From Ideonella_A sakaiensis_A (GTDB lineage Bacteria; Pseudomonadota; Gammaproteobacteria; Burkholderiales; Burkholderiaceae_C), in NCBI RefSeq assembly GCF_048320135.1, contig NZ_CP182947.1:4650001-4714000 (forward strand): a stretch of DNA of 64,000 nucleotides, in the 5' to 3' direction. Position 1 is the stretch's first letter; each line of letters opens with the position of its first letter. The position numbers and the translations under genes are program-made. Below, one piece after another: positions 1-9,333 of this stretch. Below the pieces are notes generated by a model. The model worked only from the letters and a program-made list of their open reading frames with translations, ran no database searches and was not told where the DNA came from.

Positions 1-475
<475 letters not shown>

Positions 476-536
476 GGTGTCGGATTATCGTAGTCCACGA
501 CTGCACAAGCACGATCGATGCCTGCCGAGGTGCGCG

Positions 537-1259
537 TCAGGAACGGAACAGCCGCGAATACTGGACTTCGTGGCGGGCCGACAGGATCGCCAGCATCGGT
601 GCATGGGCCTGGCGCATCGGCTCGTCGAGTTGCAGCGCGAGGTCGACCGCGCCTGGGATCGCCTCGACGAGGCGGCCGAGCAGCCGCTGCGCCGCCGCCT
701 GGCCGAGCGGCACCGCCTTGATCGCGCTTTGCGCCATGTTTTCGGCCCAGCCAAAGGCCATCGCCAGCAGCGCGTCGCGCGGCGCGGCGCCGGCCAGCAC
801 GGTGGCCAGTGCAAATGCCAGCGGCCAGGTCGGCGCCGGGGCCAGATCCGCCAGCATCGCCACGCGCGGGTCGGCCGCCTGCGGGCTGTTGCGCAGCCAT
901 TCGAGCAGCGAGCGGCCGGTCTGTTCGGTCTGGGCACGCCATTCCATCGATTCCCGCGTCACGACGACCCATTCATTGAGCCGCTGCAGTTCGGCGGTGT
1001 CGCTCGCCTGCCACGCCGCATGGGCGGCAGCGGCGACGGCCCAGTCGGCGCGCGCCTGGCCGAGCAGCAACTGGTCGAGCAGCCAGTCGCCGGCCTGCGC
1101 CTCGTTGCCGACGAGGCCGTGCTCGACGGCCGATTCCAGACCTTCCGAATAACTGAAGCCGCCGACCGGCAGCGCCGGCGAGGCCAGCCAGATCAGCCGC
1201 AGCAGCGTCGCATCGGCGCTGCCGGCCGTTTCAGCCGTTGTGGCCGTGGCTGTGATCAT
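537..1259 (-). CDS. ureF: Urease accessory protein UreF
   Basis: UreF acts with UreG and UreD in the urease maturation complex and gates GTP-dependent nickel insertion. The product is about 240 aa. The family signature LASPALPVGGFSYSEGLE lies near the N-terminus, and the all-helical body ends in SRLFRS. The ATG at 1257-1259 was chosen; it overlaps the 3' end of ureE by 29 bases. A further in-frame ATG at 1278-1280 would deepen the overlap. No clear ribosome binding site decides between them, so translational coupling to ureE is inferred. Confidence 0.93.
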   Translation of the reverse strand: MITATATTAETAGSADATLLRLIWLASPALPVGGFSYSEGLESAVEHGLVGNEAQAGDWLLDQLLLGQARADWAVAAAAHAAWQASDTAELQRLNEWVVVTRESMEWRAQTEQTGRSLLEWLRNSPQAADPRVAMLADLAPAPTWPLAFALATVLAGAAPRDALLAMAFGWAENMAQSAIKAVPLGQAAAQRLLGRLVEAIPGAVDLALQLDEPMRQAHAPMLAILSARHEVQYSRLFRS

Positions 1260-1767
1260 GGTCGTGATCGTGATGGGCATGGCCGCCGTGGTGGTGCGAA
1301 CCCGCCGCGGCCTGCCCACCGTAGGCGCCGGACTCCGGCTCGAACGGCGCCATCGTCTCGTCGACGATCAGGTGCATGCGGCGCAGCATCTCGGCGAGCA
1401 CATGGTCGGGCTCAAGGTGCAGGCGTTCGGCCTGCAGTTCGAGTGCGACATGCCGGTTGCCGAGGTGGTAGGCGGCGCGCATCAGGTCGAACGGCGAACC
1501 ATGCTGCCGGCAATAAGTCACGGCCATCACCGGCTGTTCGGCGGCAATCACCCGCAGCAGGCTGCCGTCGGTCGCGACCAGCACATCGCCGCCGCGGATC
1601 ACGCTGCCGCGCGGCAGAAACACCGCGACCGTGCGGTCGAGGCTGTCGCGGGCCTCGAAGCGGCTGCGCTGGCGGACATCCCAGTCGAGTGTCAGGCTCG
1701 GCGCTCGCCGGACCAGCGCCGGCGCGAGCCCGCGGCCGGCGGGCAGGATCTTGTTGATTGTCAACAT
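1231..1767 (-). CDS. ureE: Urease nickel metallochaperone UreE with His-rich tail
   Basis: UreE binds nickel and hands it to UreG. The 178-aa product has the peptide-binding N-terminal domain (PRGSVIRGGDVLVA), the metal-binding core containing GNRHVALEL, and a C-terminal tail very rich in histidine (GSHHHGGHAHHDHDHDHSHG), typical of nickel-storing UreE forms. The ATG at 1765-1767 was taken; a TTG two codons upstream is also in frame. It is the first gene of the ureEFG set and is separated from ureABC by about 9 kb of unrelated genes. Confidence 0.95.
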   Translation of the reverse strand: MLTINKILPAGRGLAPALVRRAPSLTLDWDVRQRSRFEARDSLDRTVAVFLPRGSVIRGGDVLVATDGSLLRVIAAEQPVMAVTYCRQHGSPFDLMRAAYHLGNRHVALELQAERLHLEPDHVLAEMLRRMHLIVDETMAPFEPESGAYGGQAAAGSHHHGGHAHHDHDHDHSHGHNG

Positions 1768-1867
1768 CTGCAATTCTGGAAAATTGTGGAAGTGAGCAGG
1801 CGTGCAGCGGAGACACGCACGGCGCGTGCCGGGATTAAAGCATCTCGCCGGCAGGTATTCTTCGCTT

Positions 1868-3568
1868 ATGTACGTGCAGCATTTCGGTCTCGAGCACGAA
1901 CCCTTTTCGATCGCGCCCGACCCCCGCTATCTCTACCTCAGCGAGCGGCATCGCGAGGCGCTGGCGCACCTGACCTACGGGCTCGGTGCCGGCGGCGGCA
2001 TCGTGCTGCTGACCGGCGAGATCGGCGCCGGCAAAACCACCGTCTGCCGCTGTTTTGTCGAGCAGATACCGGACGATTGCCGAATCGCCTACATCTTCAA
2101 TCCGAAGCTGACGGTGGTCGAGCTGCTGGCCTCGGTGTGCGACGAATTCGGCATCGCCGCGAGCGTGCCGGACGGGCAGGCCACCGTGAAGACCTGGCTC
2201 GATCCGCTGAACCGGTTTCTGCTCGAGCAGCACGCCGCCGGGCGCAACTGCGTGCTGGTGATCGACGAGGCGCAGTCGCTGTCGGCCGAGGTGCTGGAGC
2301 AGCTCAGGTTGCTGACCAATCTCGAGACCAATGAGCGCAAGCTGCTGCAGATCATCCTGGTCGGCCAGCCGGAACTGCGCACGATGCTGGCGCAGCCGGG
2401 CCTGCAGCAACTGGCGCAGCGGGTGATTGCGCGTTACCACCTCGGCGCGCTCGACGAAGCCGAAACCGGGCGCTATCTGCAACATCGGCTCGAACTGGCC
2501 GGCCTGCGCGGACCGAGCCCGCTCGGGCCGCCGTTGCTGCGCCACATCCATCGGCGCAGTGGCGGCATCCCGCGGCGCATCAACCGGCTCTGCGACCGCG
2601 CGCTGCTCGGCGCCTTCGGCCAGGGGCTGGCGGCGGTCGATCTGCCGACCCTGCGCCGCGCGGCCGATGAGGTCGAAGGGGTCGATGCGCCATCGTCGTC
2701 GGGGCGCTGGCCAGTGCGTGGTCTGGCATCCGGCTGGCGTCGACTCGGCGCGGCAGCGGCCGCCGGCGCGCTCGGCGGCGTTGCGGCAATGCTGATCTGG
2801 AGCGACCATGCTGGCAGTCCGCCGATCGCGTCGGTCGCGGCGGCGCTGTCCGCCAGCGAGCTGGCGGCGCCGGCAACCGCTGCAACAAGCGGTCATCCAC
2901 CGACCGTGCCGGCGATGGCGTCCGCGAGTGCCGCTACGGGCACGCCGCCTGCCATCGGCCGGGATCAGTTGCGCCGCCTGGCAGCCAGCGCCTCAGTAGA
3001 CGAACAGGCCGCGTGGCAACTGCTGGCGGAGCAATGGGGGCTGCAACTTGGTCCCGGCGAGGCTTGCCTGGCGGCCGCGCGGCACCGGCTCGGCTGCTAT
3101 TCGAGCGACGGCGGCATTGCACTGGTGCGCCAGCTGGCCAGGCCGGGCATCCTCGAGCTGGCAGGCCAATCGGCTGGCGGCCGTCGGCTGCTGCTGGTCG
3201 GGCTCGACGGCAGCTCGGCCACGCTGCTGATCGACGGCGCAACGCGGCAAGTTTCCCTGGTCGACCTGGCCACCGTATGGAACGGTCGGTATGCGACGTT
3301 CTGGCGCGTGCCCGAGCCATTGCTGCAGCCGGCGCCGGCCGATGGCAGCGAACCGCTGGCCGGCTGGTTGTCGCAACGCCTGGCAAAGCTCGACGGCGGC
3401 GCCGAGCGGCCCGACATCCGCCAGATCGACGCCGCATTGCGCGAGCGTCTGCTGCAATTTCAACGGGCCCACGGACTGTCTGCCGACGGCATACCGGGCC
3501 CGCGCACACTGATGGCGCTGAACCGCGCCACCGGCGTCGACGAACCCAGCCTCAACCGCGCGCGCTGA
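1868..3568 (+). CDS. GspA/ExeA-like AAA ATPase with peptidoglycan-binding domain
   Basis: A 566-aa protein of the ExeA/GspA family, which works with GspB to insert the type II secretion secretin through peptidoglycan. The N-terminal AAA domain starts MYVQHFGLEHEPFSIAPDPR and carries Walker A GEIGAGKTT (about residue 50) and Walker B VLVIDEAQ (about 129). A single membrane segment follows near residue 300. The C-terminus (about 515-560) is a PG_binding_1 repeat (FQRAHGLSADGIPGPRT). It is directly followed by a GspB-like gene 9 bases downstream. No other type II secretion genes are in the window, so a role in secretion is inferred from family. Confidence 0.9.
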   Translation: MYVQHFGLEHEPFSIAPDPRYLYLSERHREALAHLTYGLGAGGGIVLLTGEIGAGKTTVCRCFVEQIPDDCRIAYIFNPKLTVVELLASVCDEFGIAASVPDGQATVKTWLDPLNRFLLEQHAAGRNCVLVIDEAQSLSAEVLEQLRLLTNLETNERKLLQIILVGQPELRTMLAQPGLQQLAQRVIARYHLGALDEAETGRYLQHRLELAGLRGPSPLGPPLLRHIHRRSGGIPRRINRLCDRALLGAFGQGLAAVDLPTLRRAADEVEGVDAPSSSGRWPVRGLASGWRRLGAAAAAGALGGVAAMLIWSDHAGSPPIASVAAALSASELAAPATAATSGHPPTVPAMASASAATGTPPAIGRDQLRRLAASASVDEQAAWQLLAEQWGLQLGPGEACLAAARHRLGCYSSDGGIALVRQLARPGILELAGQSAGGRRLLLVGLDGSSATLLIDGATRQVSLVDLATVWNGRYATFWRVPEPLLQPAPADGSEPLAGWLSQRLAKLDGGAERPDIRQIDAALRERLLQFQRAHGLSADGIPGPRTLMALNRATGVDEPSLNRAR

Positions 3569-3577
3569 CAAGAAACC

Positions 3578-4258
3578 ATGTCCTATATCCTCGATGCGCT
3601 GCGCCGCGCCGAAGCCCAACGATCACGCGGCCGGCTGCCTGGTCTTCATGAAGCAGCCGCCGCTGGCGCATTGCCGGTGACCGCGCCGGCAGGCGCTGCA
3701 CGGCGCTGGTTGCTGCCGCTGACGCTGCTGCTGGTGCTCGGATTGCTGGCGGCAGCCTTCTGGGCGCTGCAGCGCCAGACCCCCGCCGATTCGCTTCCAG
3801 CACGGCAGCCGGCGGCGGATCGCGTCGCACCTGACGAGGCTGTGGCCATTGCCGGGCCGGCGAGCACCGCAGCGTCGGAACCGCTGGCCTTGCCGCGAAA
3901 AGCCGTGATCGCCGAACCGCGGTCCGCCACCGCTGCGCCTGCGGAGAAAGCGATCGCAACGCAACGGGCCTCGCCGACAGCGCCGAGCGCCGCTGCTGCG
4001 CCAGGCGACGTGCGGCCGGTTCCTGCTGCCGAGTTGCCGAGCCGGAAGGATCTGCCGCCGGATCTGCAGCGCAGCCTGCCGGCAATCGTCGTCAGCGGCA
4101 ATGTCTATTCGTCGGACCCGAGCCGGCGCATGCTGGTCGTCAACGGCGAACTGTGGCGAGAAGGTGACCAGATCGGGCCGGATCTGGTTCTTGAGCAGAT
4201 CCGCCGGCGAGACGCGGTGCTGCGTTACCGCGGCACGCGGTTTACCGTCAGTCCGTGA
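3578..4258 (+). CDS. gspB: GspB-like general secretion pathway protein
   Basis: A 226-aa inner-membrane protein, partner of the upstream GspA-like ATPase. It begins with the family signature MSYILDALRRAEAQR, has one transmembrane helix (LLPLTLLLVLGLLAAAFWAL, about residues 46-65), a long Ala/Pro-rich periplasmic linker, and a C-terminal GspB domain (RRMLVVNGELWREGDQI ... YRGTRFTVSP). The two genes are 9 bases apart and surely co-transcribed. Such proteins bind peptidoglycan-spanning assembly factors of type II secretion or of related exopolysaccharide and pilus machines. Confidence 0.88.
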   Translation: MSYILDALRRAEAQRSRGRLPGLHEAAAAGALPVTAPAGAARRWLLPLTLLLVLGLLAAAFWALQRQTPADSLPARQPAADRVAPDEAVAIAGPASTAASEPLALPRKAVIAEPRSATAAPAEKAIATQRASPTAPSAAAAPGDVRPVPAAELPSRKDLPPDLQRSLPAIVVSGNVYSSDPSRRMLVVNGELWREGDQIGPDLVLEQIRRRDAVLRYRGTRFTVSP

Positions 4259-4267
4259 CGAGGACGT

Positions 4268-4759
4268 TCAGGAGGGCGTCGTGCAGCTCTCCGCCTCGGC
4301 GGCCTTCAGCACTGCCGGCAGGTCGTCGGCAATGCAATCGAGCGGCTTGCGGTCGTTCAGCCAGATATTCGGCGCGACCAGCCAGCGGCTCGCCTGGTCG
4401 TTGTCGAGACGGCCGGCCAACGCTGCCAGCAGTGCGACGACTTCGGGTTTGATCGTCATCTGTTCGAGGTCGAACTGGAACAGCGGGATCAACGTCTGGC
4501 CCCGCCAGTCGAGGCTGATGATGTCGCCCGAGACGATCCAGCGTGCCAGCTGCGACAGCGGCTGATCGCAGCGGCGGCGCAGCAGGATCGTGATTTTCTC
4601 GCCGCTCGCGATGCCGCCGGCGGCATTGAAGGCTTCGATCAGGTCCCAGATCGGGTTTGCCGTCGCACTGGCGTCATTGCTCGCCGCACCGGCGGCAAAA
4701 CCGGGCGCGAACGGGGCGCGTGAAATTGCCGGCATCGGCATCGCTCGTGAGGGATACAT
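4268..4759 (-). CDS. Unknown protein with ParS/MbcA-like C-terminus
   Basis: A 163-aa soluble protein of unknown function. The central part (DIISLDWRGQTLIPLFQFD) and C-terminus (ASRWLVAPNIWLNDRKPLD followed by a short helix) resemble the Xre/MbcA/ParS toxin-binding module (W-L-x-x-P-N pattern), but no helix-turn-helix or RES toxin gene accompanies it, so a toxin-antitoxin role is not claimed. It starts 8 bases after the stop of a small 56-codon gene, forming a two-gene unit. The alternative start at the second Met (six codons in) is possible. It ends 9 bases from the convergent gspB stop. Confidence 0.6.
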   Translation of the reverse strand: MYPSRAMPMPAISRAPFAPGFAAGAASNDASATANPIWDLIEAFNAAGGIASGEKITILLRRRCDQPLSQLARWIVSGDIISLDWRGQTLIPLFQFDLEQMTIKPEVVALLAALAGRLDNDQASRWLVAPNIWLNDRKPLDCIADDLPAVLKAAEAESCTTPS

Positions 4760-4767
4760 GTCGCCGC

Positions 4768-4938
4768 CTAGGTTCGTTGCATGTGGAGCAGCGCCAACAG
4801 GCGCTCGCCAAGAGAGGGTCCGTCGAGCGGCGACCGCAGGCTCGGCAGGGGCGTCGGACGGCGCAGACGGCGGAAGTTCAGGCTTCGCGACGGCGTGGTC
4901 GGCAGCTCCAGCGACGAGCGCGATGGCAGTCTCGGCAT
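4768..4938 (-). CDS. Small basic protein, 56 aa, unknown
   Basis: A short reading frame starting at the ATG at 4936-4938. It has a clear ribosome binding site (AAGGAA, six bases upstream) and ends 8 bases before the following unknown gene. The product is rich in Pro, Ser, Leu and Arg (SLNFRRLRRPTPLPS) and ends LGERLLALLHMQRT. No family recognised. Support comes from the binding site and tight coupling to the downstream gene; it could still be non-coding leader. Confidence 0.4.
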   Translation of the reverse strand: MPRLPSRSSLELPTTPSRSLNFRRLRRPTPLPSLRSPLDGPSLGERLLALLHMQRT

Positions 4939-5184
4939 CGGTATTTCCTTGTCAGGTGGCAGGAGCCGATGATCCAGGCGGCTGAGTCGGCACGGATCGT
5001 CGGCGGGCATGGCCATCTTCACGGGGACCGGCAGAACGCGTCGTCGGGCGGCGGCGGAACCGCCTGTAGGGCATTTCCTGCACGATTTGTCGGCGCCCGA
5101 TCGCACCGGCATTCGGCCCGGCTGCCGGCAAGCCCGTATGCTCGGCGCCGAGGCCAGCTTTTTTCAACTTCTCAGGATGCGACG

Positions 5185-6270
5185 ATGGACGACCGTGACG
5201 TGGTGGTGATGCCCGATGCCTTGACCCTGGCGGTCGAGACGCTGTTCAGCCAGGCCGGCAGCGAGGCCCGCGAGGCAGAACTGGTGGCTGCGCAGCTGGT
5301 CGGCGCCAACCTGACCGGGCACGATTCACATGGCGTCGGCATGATTCCCCGTTATGTGGAGGTGCTGCTCGCCGGCGATCTGCGGCTCAATGCGCACCCG
5401 CGGCCGGTGCTCGACGCCGGCGCGATCAGCGTCCTCGACGGCGAATACGGGCTCGGTCAGGTCGCCGGCTTCGAGGCGATGCAGCAGGCCATTGCGCTGG
5501 CCAAACAGCACGGCCTCGCATTGACCGGGCTGCGCAACAGCCACCACCTCGGCCGGATCGGGCACTGGGCTGAACAATGCAGTGCCGCGGGTCTGATTTC
5601 GCTGCATTTCGTCAATGTCATCAGCATCCCGATGGTCGCGCCGTTCGGCGGCCGCCAGGCTCGGCTGGTGACGAATCCGGTCGCCGTCGGCGTGCCGCGG
5701 CAGGGCAAGCCGCCGCTGATCCTCGATTTTGCGACCAGCAAGATCGCGGTCGGCAAGGTGCGGGTCGCGCTGAACGAAGGCAAGCAGCTCGCGCCCGATA
5801 CGCTGCTCGACCGCGACGGCGAGCCGACCCGCGACCCGGCCGCGCTGTTCGACAAGCCGCACGGCGCGCTGATGCCGTTCGGCGGGCACAAGGGTTCCGG
5901 CCTCGCGCTGATGTGCGAAATCCTCGGCGCCGCATTGATCGGCGGCCCGGTGATGAGCGGCGCGCCGGCAAGCCGGCGCATCGTCAACAACATGTTGACG
6001 ATCGCGATCGATCCCGACTTTTTTGCCGAGCACGGCGCGCTCGATGCGTCGATCGACGAATTGCTCGAATGGGTGCGCTCGGCGCCGGCGGTCGATCCGG
6101 CCACCGGCGTGTTGGTTGCCGGCGAGCCGGAACTGGCAGCCCGGGCGGCTCGCGCCGCCGGCATCCGGGTCGACGCGAAAACCTGGTCGGAGCTCGAACA
6201 TGCCGCCGACCTGGTCGGGCTGACCGCGCAGCAATGGAACCGCTGCGCCGGCGTCAGCCGCCCCGGCTGA
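5185..6270 (+). CDS. Ldh family NAD(P)-dependent oxidoreductase (malate/lactate/ureidoglycolate type)
   Basis: A 361-aa member of the Ldh_2 family, which reduces or oxidises 2-hydroxy acids such as malate, sulfolactate or ureidoglycolate with NAD(P). The conserved GHDSHGVGMIPRYVE block near residue 50, a NSHHLGRIGHWAEQC segment carrying the catalytic His, and the FGGHKGSGLALMCEIL stretch near residue 235 are diagnostic. The ATG follows AGGA at a spacing of seven. Given the urea and urease genes close by, ureidoglycolate dehydrogenase is a tempting guess, but residues deciding the substrate cannot be read here. Its stop is 10 bases from the convergent katE stop. Confidence 0.88.
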   Translation: MDDRDVVVMPDALTLAVETLFSQAGSEAREAELVAAQLVGANLTGHDSHGVGMIPRYVEVLLAGDLRLNAHPRPVLDAGAISVLDGEYGLGQVAGFEAMQQAIALAKQHGLALTGLRNSHHLGRIGHWAEQCSAAGLISLHFVNVISIPMVAPFGGRQARLVTNPVAVGVPRQGKPPLILDFATSKIAVGKVRVALNEGKQLAPDTLLDRDGEPTRDPAALFDKPHGALMPFGGHKGSGLALMCEILGAALIGGPVMSGAPASRRIVNNMLTIAIDPDFFAEHGALDASIDELLEWVRSAPAVDPATGVLVAGEPELAARAARAAGIRVDAKTWSELEHAADLVGLTAQQWNRCAGVSRPG

Positions 6271-6280
6271 AAAACCGCTC

Positions 6281-8662
6281 CTAGGCTTCGCCGTTCGCCA
6301 GCTCGCGCTGCGGATGGCGGTGGTTGGCGACCGCGGCGATGAACTGCTCGGCCACGTCAGCGACCGCGCCGGCGTCGGACACGAAGACGCCGGGATCCGG
6401 CTCGCCGTTCGCCATCTGTTCGGCAACGCCGGCCCGCTCGAGCAGACTGCTCGCCGCGCCAATCGCGAGAATGGTCTTGCCGTGGTGGTACTGGTCGCTG
6501 ATGAACGGCATCGTTTTCGGATGGCGCGCCAGCATCCCGACCGCGGACTCGCCGTCCGCCAGCACCAGCGCATCGAATTGCACCGGCGCGCAGTTCTCCA
6601 GCGACGCCTTCGCCTCGACGGTGGCCTTGTCGCTGCTCGCGATGCGGCCGAGCCGTGGTCCGACGATGACCGGTATGCCGCCTTCGGCGGCAATCGCCTT
6701 CGACACCGTCGCGATCGATTTGCCGTGGCAACCGTCGGCGACGATGATCGCGATCATCCGGGTCCGGATGCCGCCTTCGCCCGGCCGTGCGGTCAGCGAC
6801 AGCGCCGGCGAATTCGTCACTTCCGGCTGGGCCGGCTCGTCGAGCACCCGCGGCAGCGCCGGCGGCACCTCCATCCCCAGCCCCTCGGCAACTTTCGCCG
6901 CCAGGTCGGGCGACACATTGACCAGCGACGCAAGCATGCGCTGACGGATCGCCGGCACCGTCACCTTGCTCAGTTCGAAGCGGAAGCCGCCGGCAATGTG
7001 CGCCTTCTCGAAATCGGTCTGGCTTTCGTAGAACAGCTTCGCCTGCGTGTAATGGTCGGCAAATTTTTCCGGCTTGCCGCGCAGCTTGTCCTCCTGCACC
7101 GGCTGCGGAAACGAGACAAAGCCTTTTGCGCCGGCCTGGAACGGGCAGCCGCCACCGAGCGAATTCGGCTCGTAGGCGACGCGGCCCCGCGGGATCGTTT
7201 GCCGGTGGTGGCCGTCGCGCTGGTTGTTGTGCACCGGCGCCAGCGGCGCATTGATCGGGATCTCGTGGAAATTGGCGCCGCCTAGCCGGGTGATCTGGGT
7301 ATCGACGTAGGAGTGGATGCGCCCGGCAAGCAGCGGGTCGTTGCTGAAATCGATGCCCGGAATGACGTGTGCGGTACAGAACGCGACCTGCTCGGTTTCG
7401 GCAAAGAAGTTGTCCGGATTGCGGTTCAGCACCATCCGGCCGACCAGCCGCACCGGCACCAGTTCCTCCGGGATCAACTTGGTCGAATCGAGCACGTCGA
7501 AGCTGAATTGCTCGGCTTCCTCTTCGCTGAAGATCTGCAGGCCGAGTTCCCACTCCGGATATTCGCCAGCCTCGATCGCATCCCACAAATCCCGGCGGTG
7601 GAAATCCGGATCGGCGCCGCCGAGTTTCAGCGCCTCGTCCCATACCAGCGAATGGGTGCCGAGTTTCGGTTTCCAGTGGAACTTGACGAACTGCGAGACA
7701 CCGTCGGAATTGACGAGGCGGAAGGTATGGACGCCGAAGCCCTCCATCATCCGGTAGCTGCGCGGAATCGCCCGGTCCGACATGATCCACGTCAGCATGT
7801 GCGTCGACTCGGGCATCAGCGAAACGAAGTCCCAGAACGTATCGTGCGCCGACTGCGCCTGCGGGATGCCGTTGTGCGGCTCCGGCTTCACTGCATGCAC
7901 CAGGTCCGGGAATTTCATCGCGTCCTGGATGAAAAACACCGGCATGTTGTTGCCGACCAGGTCCCAGTTGCCTTCGTCGGTATAGAACTTGACGGCAAAA
8001 CCGCGCACGTCGCGCGCGGTATCGACCGAGCCGCGTTCGCCGGCAACGGTCGAGAAGCGGACAAAGACCGGCGTCACCTTGCCGGCCTCGGCAAATGGCG
8101 CAGCGCGGGTCAGGTCGGTCAGCGCCTCGTAGGCTTCGAAGAAGCCGTGCGCAGCCGAGCCGCGGGCATGGACGATGCGTTCCGGAATCCGCTCATGGTC
8201 GAAATGCGTGATCTTCTCGCGCAGGATGAAATCCTCGAGCAGCGTCGGCCCGCGCAACCCGGCTTTCAGCGAGTTCTGGTTGTCGGCAATCGGCACGCCC
8301 TGGTTGGTCGTCAGCATCTGCCCGCCATCGTCGGCCCGCACCCTGGCCAGCGAGCCGCCGACCGCATTGACGCCGGGTTCGGCCGGGCCGGGGCCGACCT
8401 TGTCGGACGCGTTGTGCTCGGCCAGCGTGCTTGCTGTGGCCGAGTTCGACGAGGGTTTTGCGGTCTGGCCCTCTGATGGCGCGAGCGCGCTGTCGCGCCC
8501 GTACTCGTTAGCCTTGTTCTCGTTGTGCGGCATCGTCGCGGCGAGGCGGTCGGTGGCGTCGGCCTGCTGCGGCTGCGAATCGGCAATGCCGGTTGTCGCC
8601 GGTTTCTTTGCGCGTGCCGGCGCACGTTTTGGAGCAGGGGTCTTGCGGTCGTTGTTGGCCAT
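6281..8662 (-). CDS. katE: Large-subunit catalase HPII (KatE)
   Basis: Monofunctional haem catalase that splits hydrogen peroxide. The 793-aa length marks the large-subunit clade with an added C-terminal class I glutamine-amidotransferase/DJ-1-like domain (about 640-793, beginning TRMIAIIVADGCHGKS). The catalytic His165 lies in VHARGSAAHG, the distal Asn in DLVGNNMPVFF, and the proximal haem region is HSYVDTQITRLGG. The N-terminal 80 residues are Ala/Pro/Lys-rich and probably flexible. The ATG is preceded by AAGGA at a spacing of five. In enterobacteria this clade is stationary-phase controlled; nothing here shows how this gene is regulated. Confidence 0.97.
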   Translation of the reverse strand: MANNDRKTPAPKRAPARAKKPATTGIADSQPQQADATDRLAATMPHNENKANEYGRDSALAPSEGQTAKPSSNSATASTLAEHNASDKVGPGPAEPGVNAVGGSLARVRADDGGQMLTTNQGVPIADNQNSLKAGLRGPTLLEDFILREKITHFDHERIPERIVHARGSAAHGFFEAYEALTDLTRAAPFAEAGKVTPVFVRFSTVAGERGSVDTARDVRGFAVKFYTDEGNWDLVGNNMPVFFIQDAMKFPDLVHAVKPEPHNGIPQAQSAHDTFWDFVSLMPESTHMLTWIMSDRAIPRSYRMMEGFGVHTFRLVNSDGVSQFVKFHWKPKLGTHSLVWDEALKLGGADPDFHRRDLWDAIEAGEYPEWELGLQIFSEEEAEQFSFDVLDSTKLIPEELVPVRLVGRMVLNRNPDNFFAETEQVAFCTAHVIPGIDFSNDPLLAGRIHSYVDTQITRLGGANFHEIPINAPLAPVHNNQRDGHHRQTIPRGRVAYEPNSLGGGCPFQAGAKGFVSFPQPVQEDKLRGKPEKFADHYTQAKLFYESQTDFEKAHIAGGFRFELSKVTVPAIRQRMLASLVNVSPDLAAKVAEGLGMEVPPALPRVLDEPAQPEVTNSPALSLTARPGEGGIRTRMIAIIVADGCHGKSIATVSKAIAAEGGIPVIVGPRLGRIASSDKATVEAKASLENCAPVQFDALVLADGESAVGMLARHPKTMPFISDQYHHGKTILAIGAASSLLERAGVAEQMANGEPDPGVFVSDAGAVADVAEQFIAAVANHRHPQRELANGEA

Positions 8663-8810
8663 GGCGGTCCTTTGTCGGTTGGTCGGTCGGTTGACGGGGT
8701 GGCGTGCCGTGTCCGCATGCGGGCGCAGCCAGCCGACCGCACCGACGCTGGCGCCGGGCGATCTGGAAAAAATGGAGACACGCTGCGGCTACGCGCCGCG
8801 GCGCGGTCAC

Positions 8811-9137
8811 TCAGCGCGCGAGCGCTTTCTGCAGCTCGGCCTTGTTCATCTTCGAGCGGCCTTCGATGCCGCGTTCGCGGGCCTCGTTGCGCAATTGCTC
8901 AACGGTTCGCCCGCCGCTGCCACTGTGCGAGCGCAGCCCGCCGCGGCGGCTCGACGAGATGTCCTCGGTCGAGCTCTTGCTCGATTCCTTCGCCTCGCCA
9001 TGGCGGGCCCGCTCCTTGTTGACGGTGCGGGCGGCAATTTCCTTCGCCAGCTTGGTCGACTTGCCCTGGTCCTTCAGGGAATCCTTCACGTGTTCGTACT
9101 GCCGCTCACGCTTGGCGCTCCATTGCTTCTCGGGCAT
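8811..9137 (-). CDS. Small Rho_N domain protein (plasmid-stabilization-like)
   Basis: A 108-aa, highly charged protein. The first half (MPEKQWSAKRERQYEHVKDS ... AARTVNKERARHGEA) matches small proteins often labelled plasmid stabilization protein. The C-terminal 35 residues (TVEQLRNEARERGIEGRSKM) form a Rho termination factor N-terminal/SAP-like helical fold, suggesting nucleic-acid binding. A Ser/Gly-rich linker joins them. The start at 9135-9137 is preceded by GGGAG. Such proteins are chromosomal in many proteobacteria and often sit near stress genes; katE is its neighbour downstream, 148 bases away. Confidence 0.8.
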   Translation of the reverse strand: MPEKQWSAKRERQYEHVKDSLKDQGKSTKLAKEIAARTVNKERARHGEAKESSKSSTEDISSSRRGGLRSHSGSGGRTVEQLRNEARERGIEGRSKMNKAELQKALAR

Positions 9138-9333
9138 CGCTTCATCTCCCTTTCGAGTCGGCGCCGACGGTCGCGCGGCAGGGAAAGCACGCGCGACGGC
9201 GCAGCATTTCCGGTCACTCTCGATGCGATGATCTGGCCCGCCGCCGGCATCCGCTGTCGGCGGCCGCTGAAAGCGGTTGTCAGGAAAATCCTGCAAACTG
9301 CAGCAGCTCGACTTTTGTTACCAGGAGAACGTT

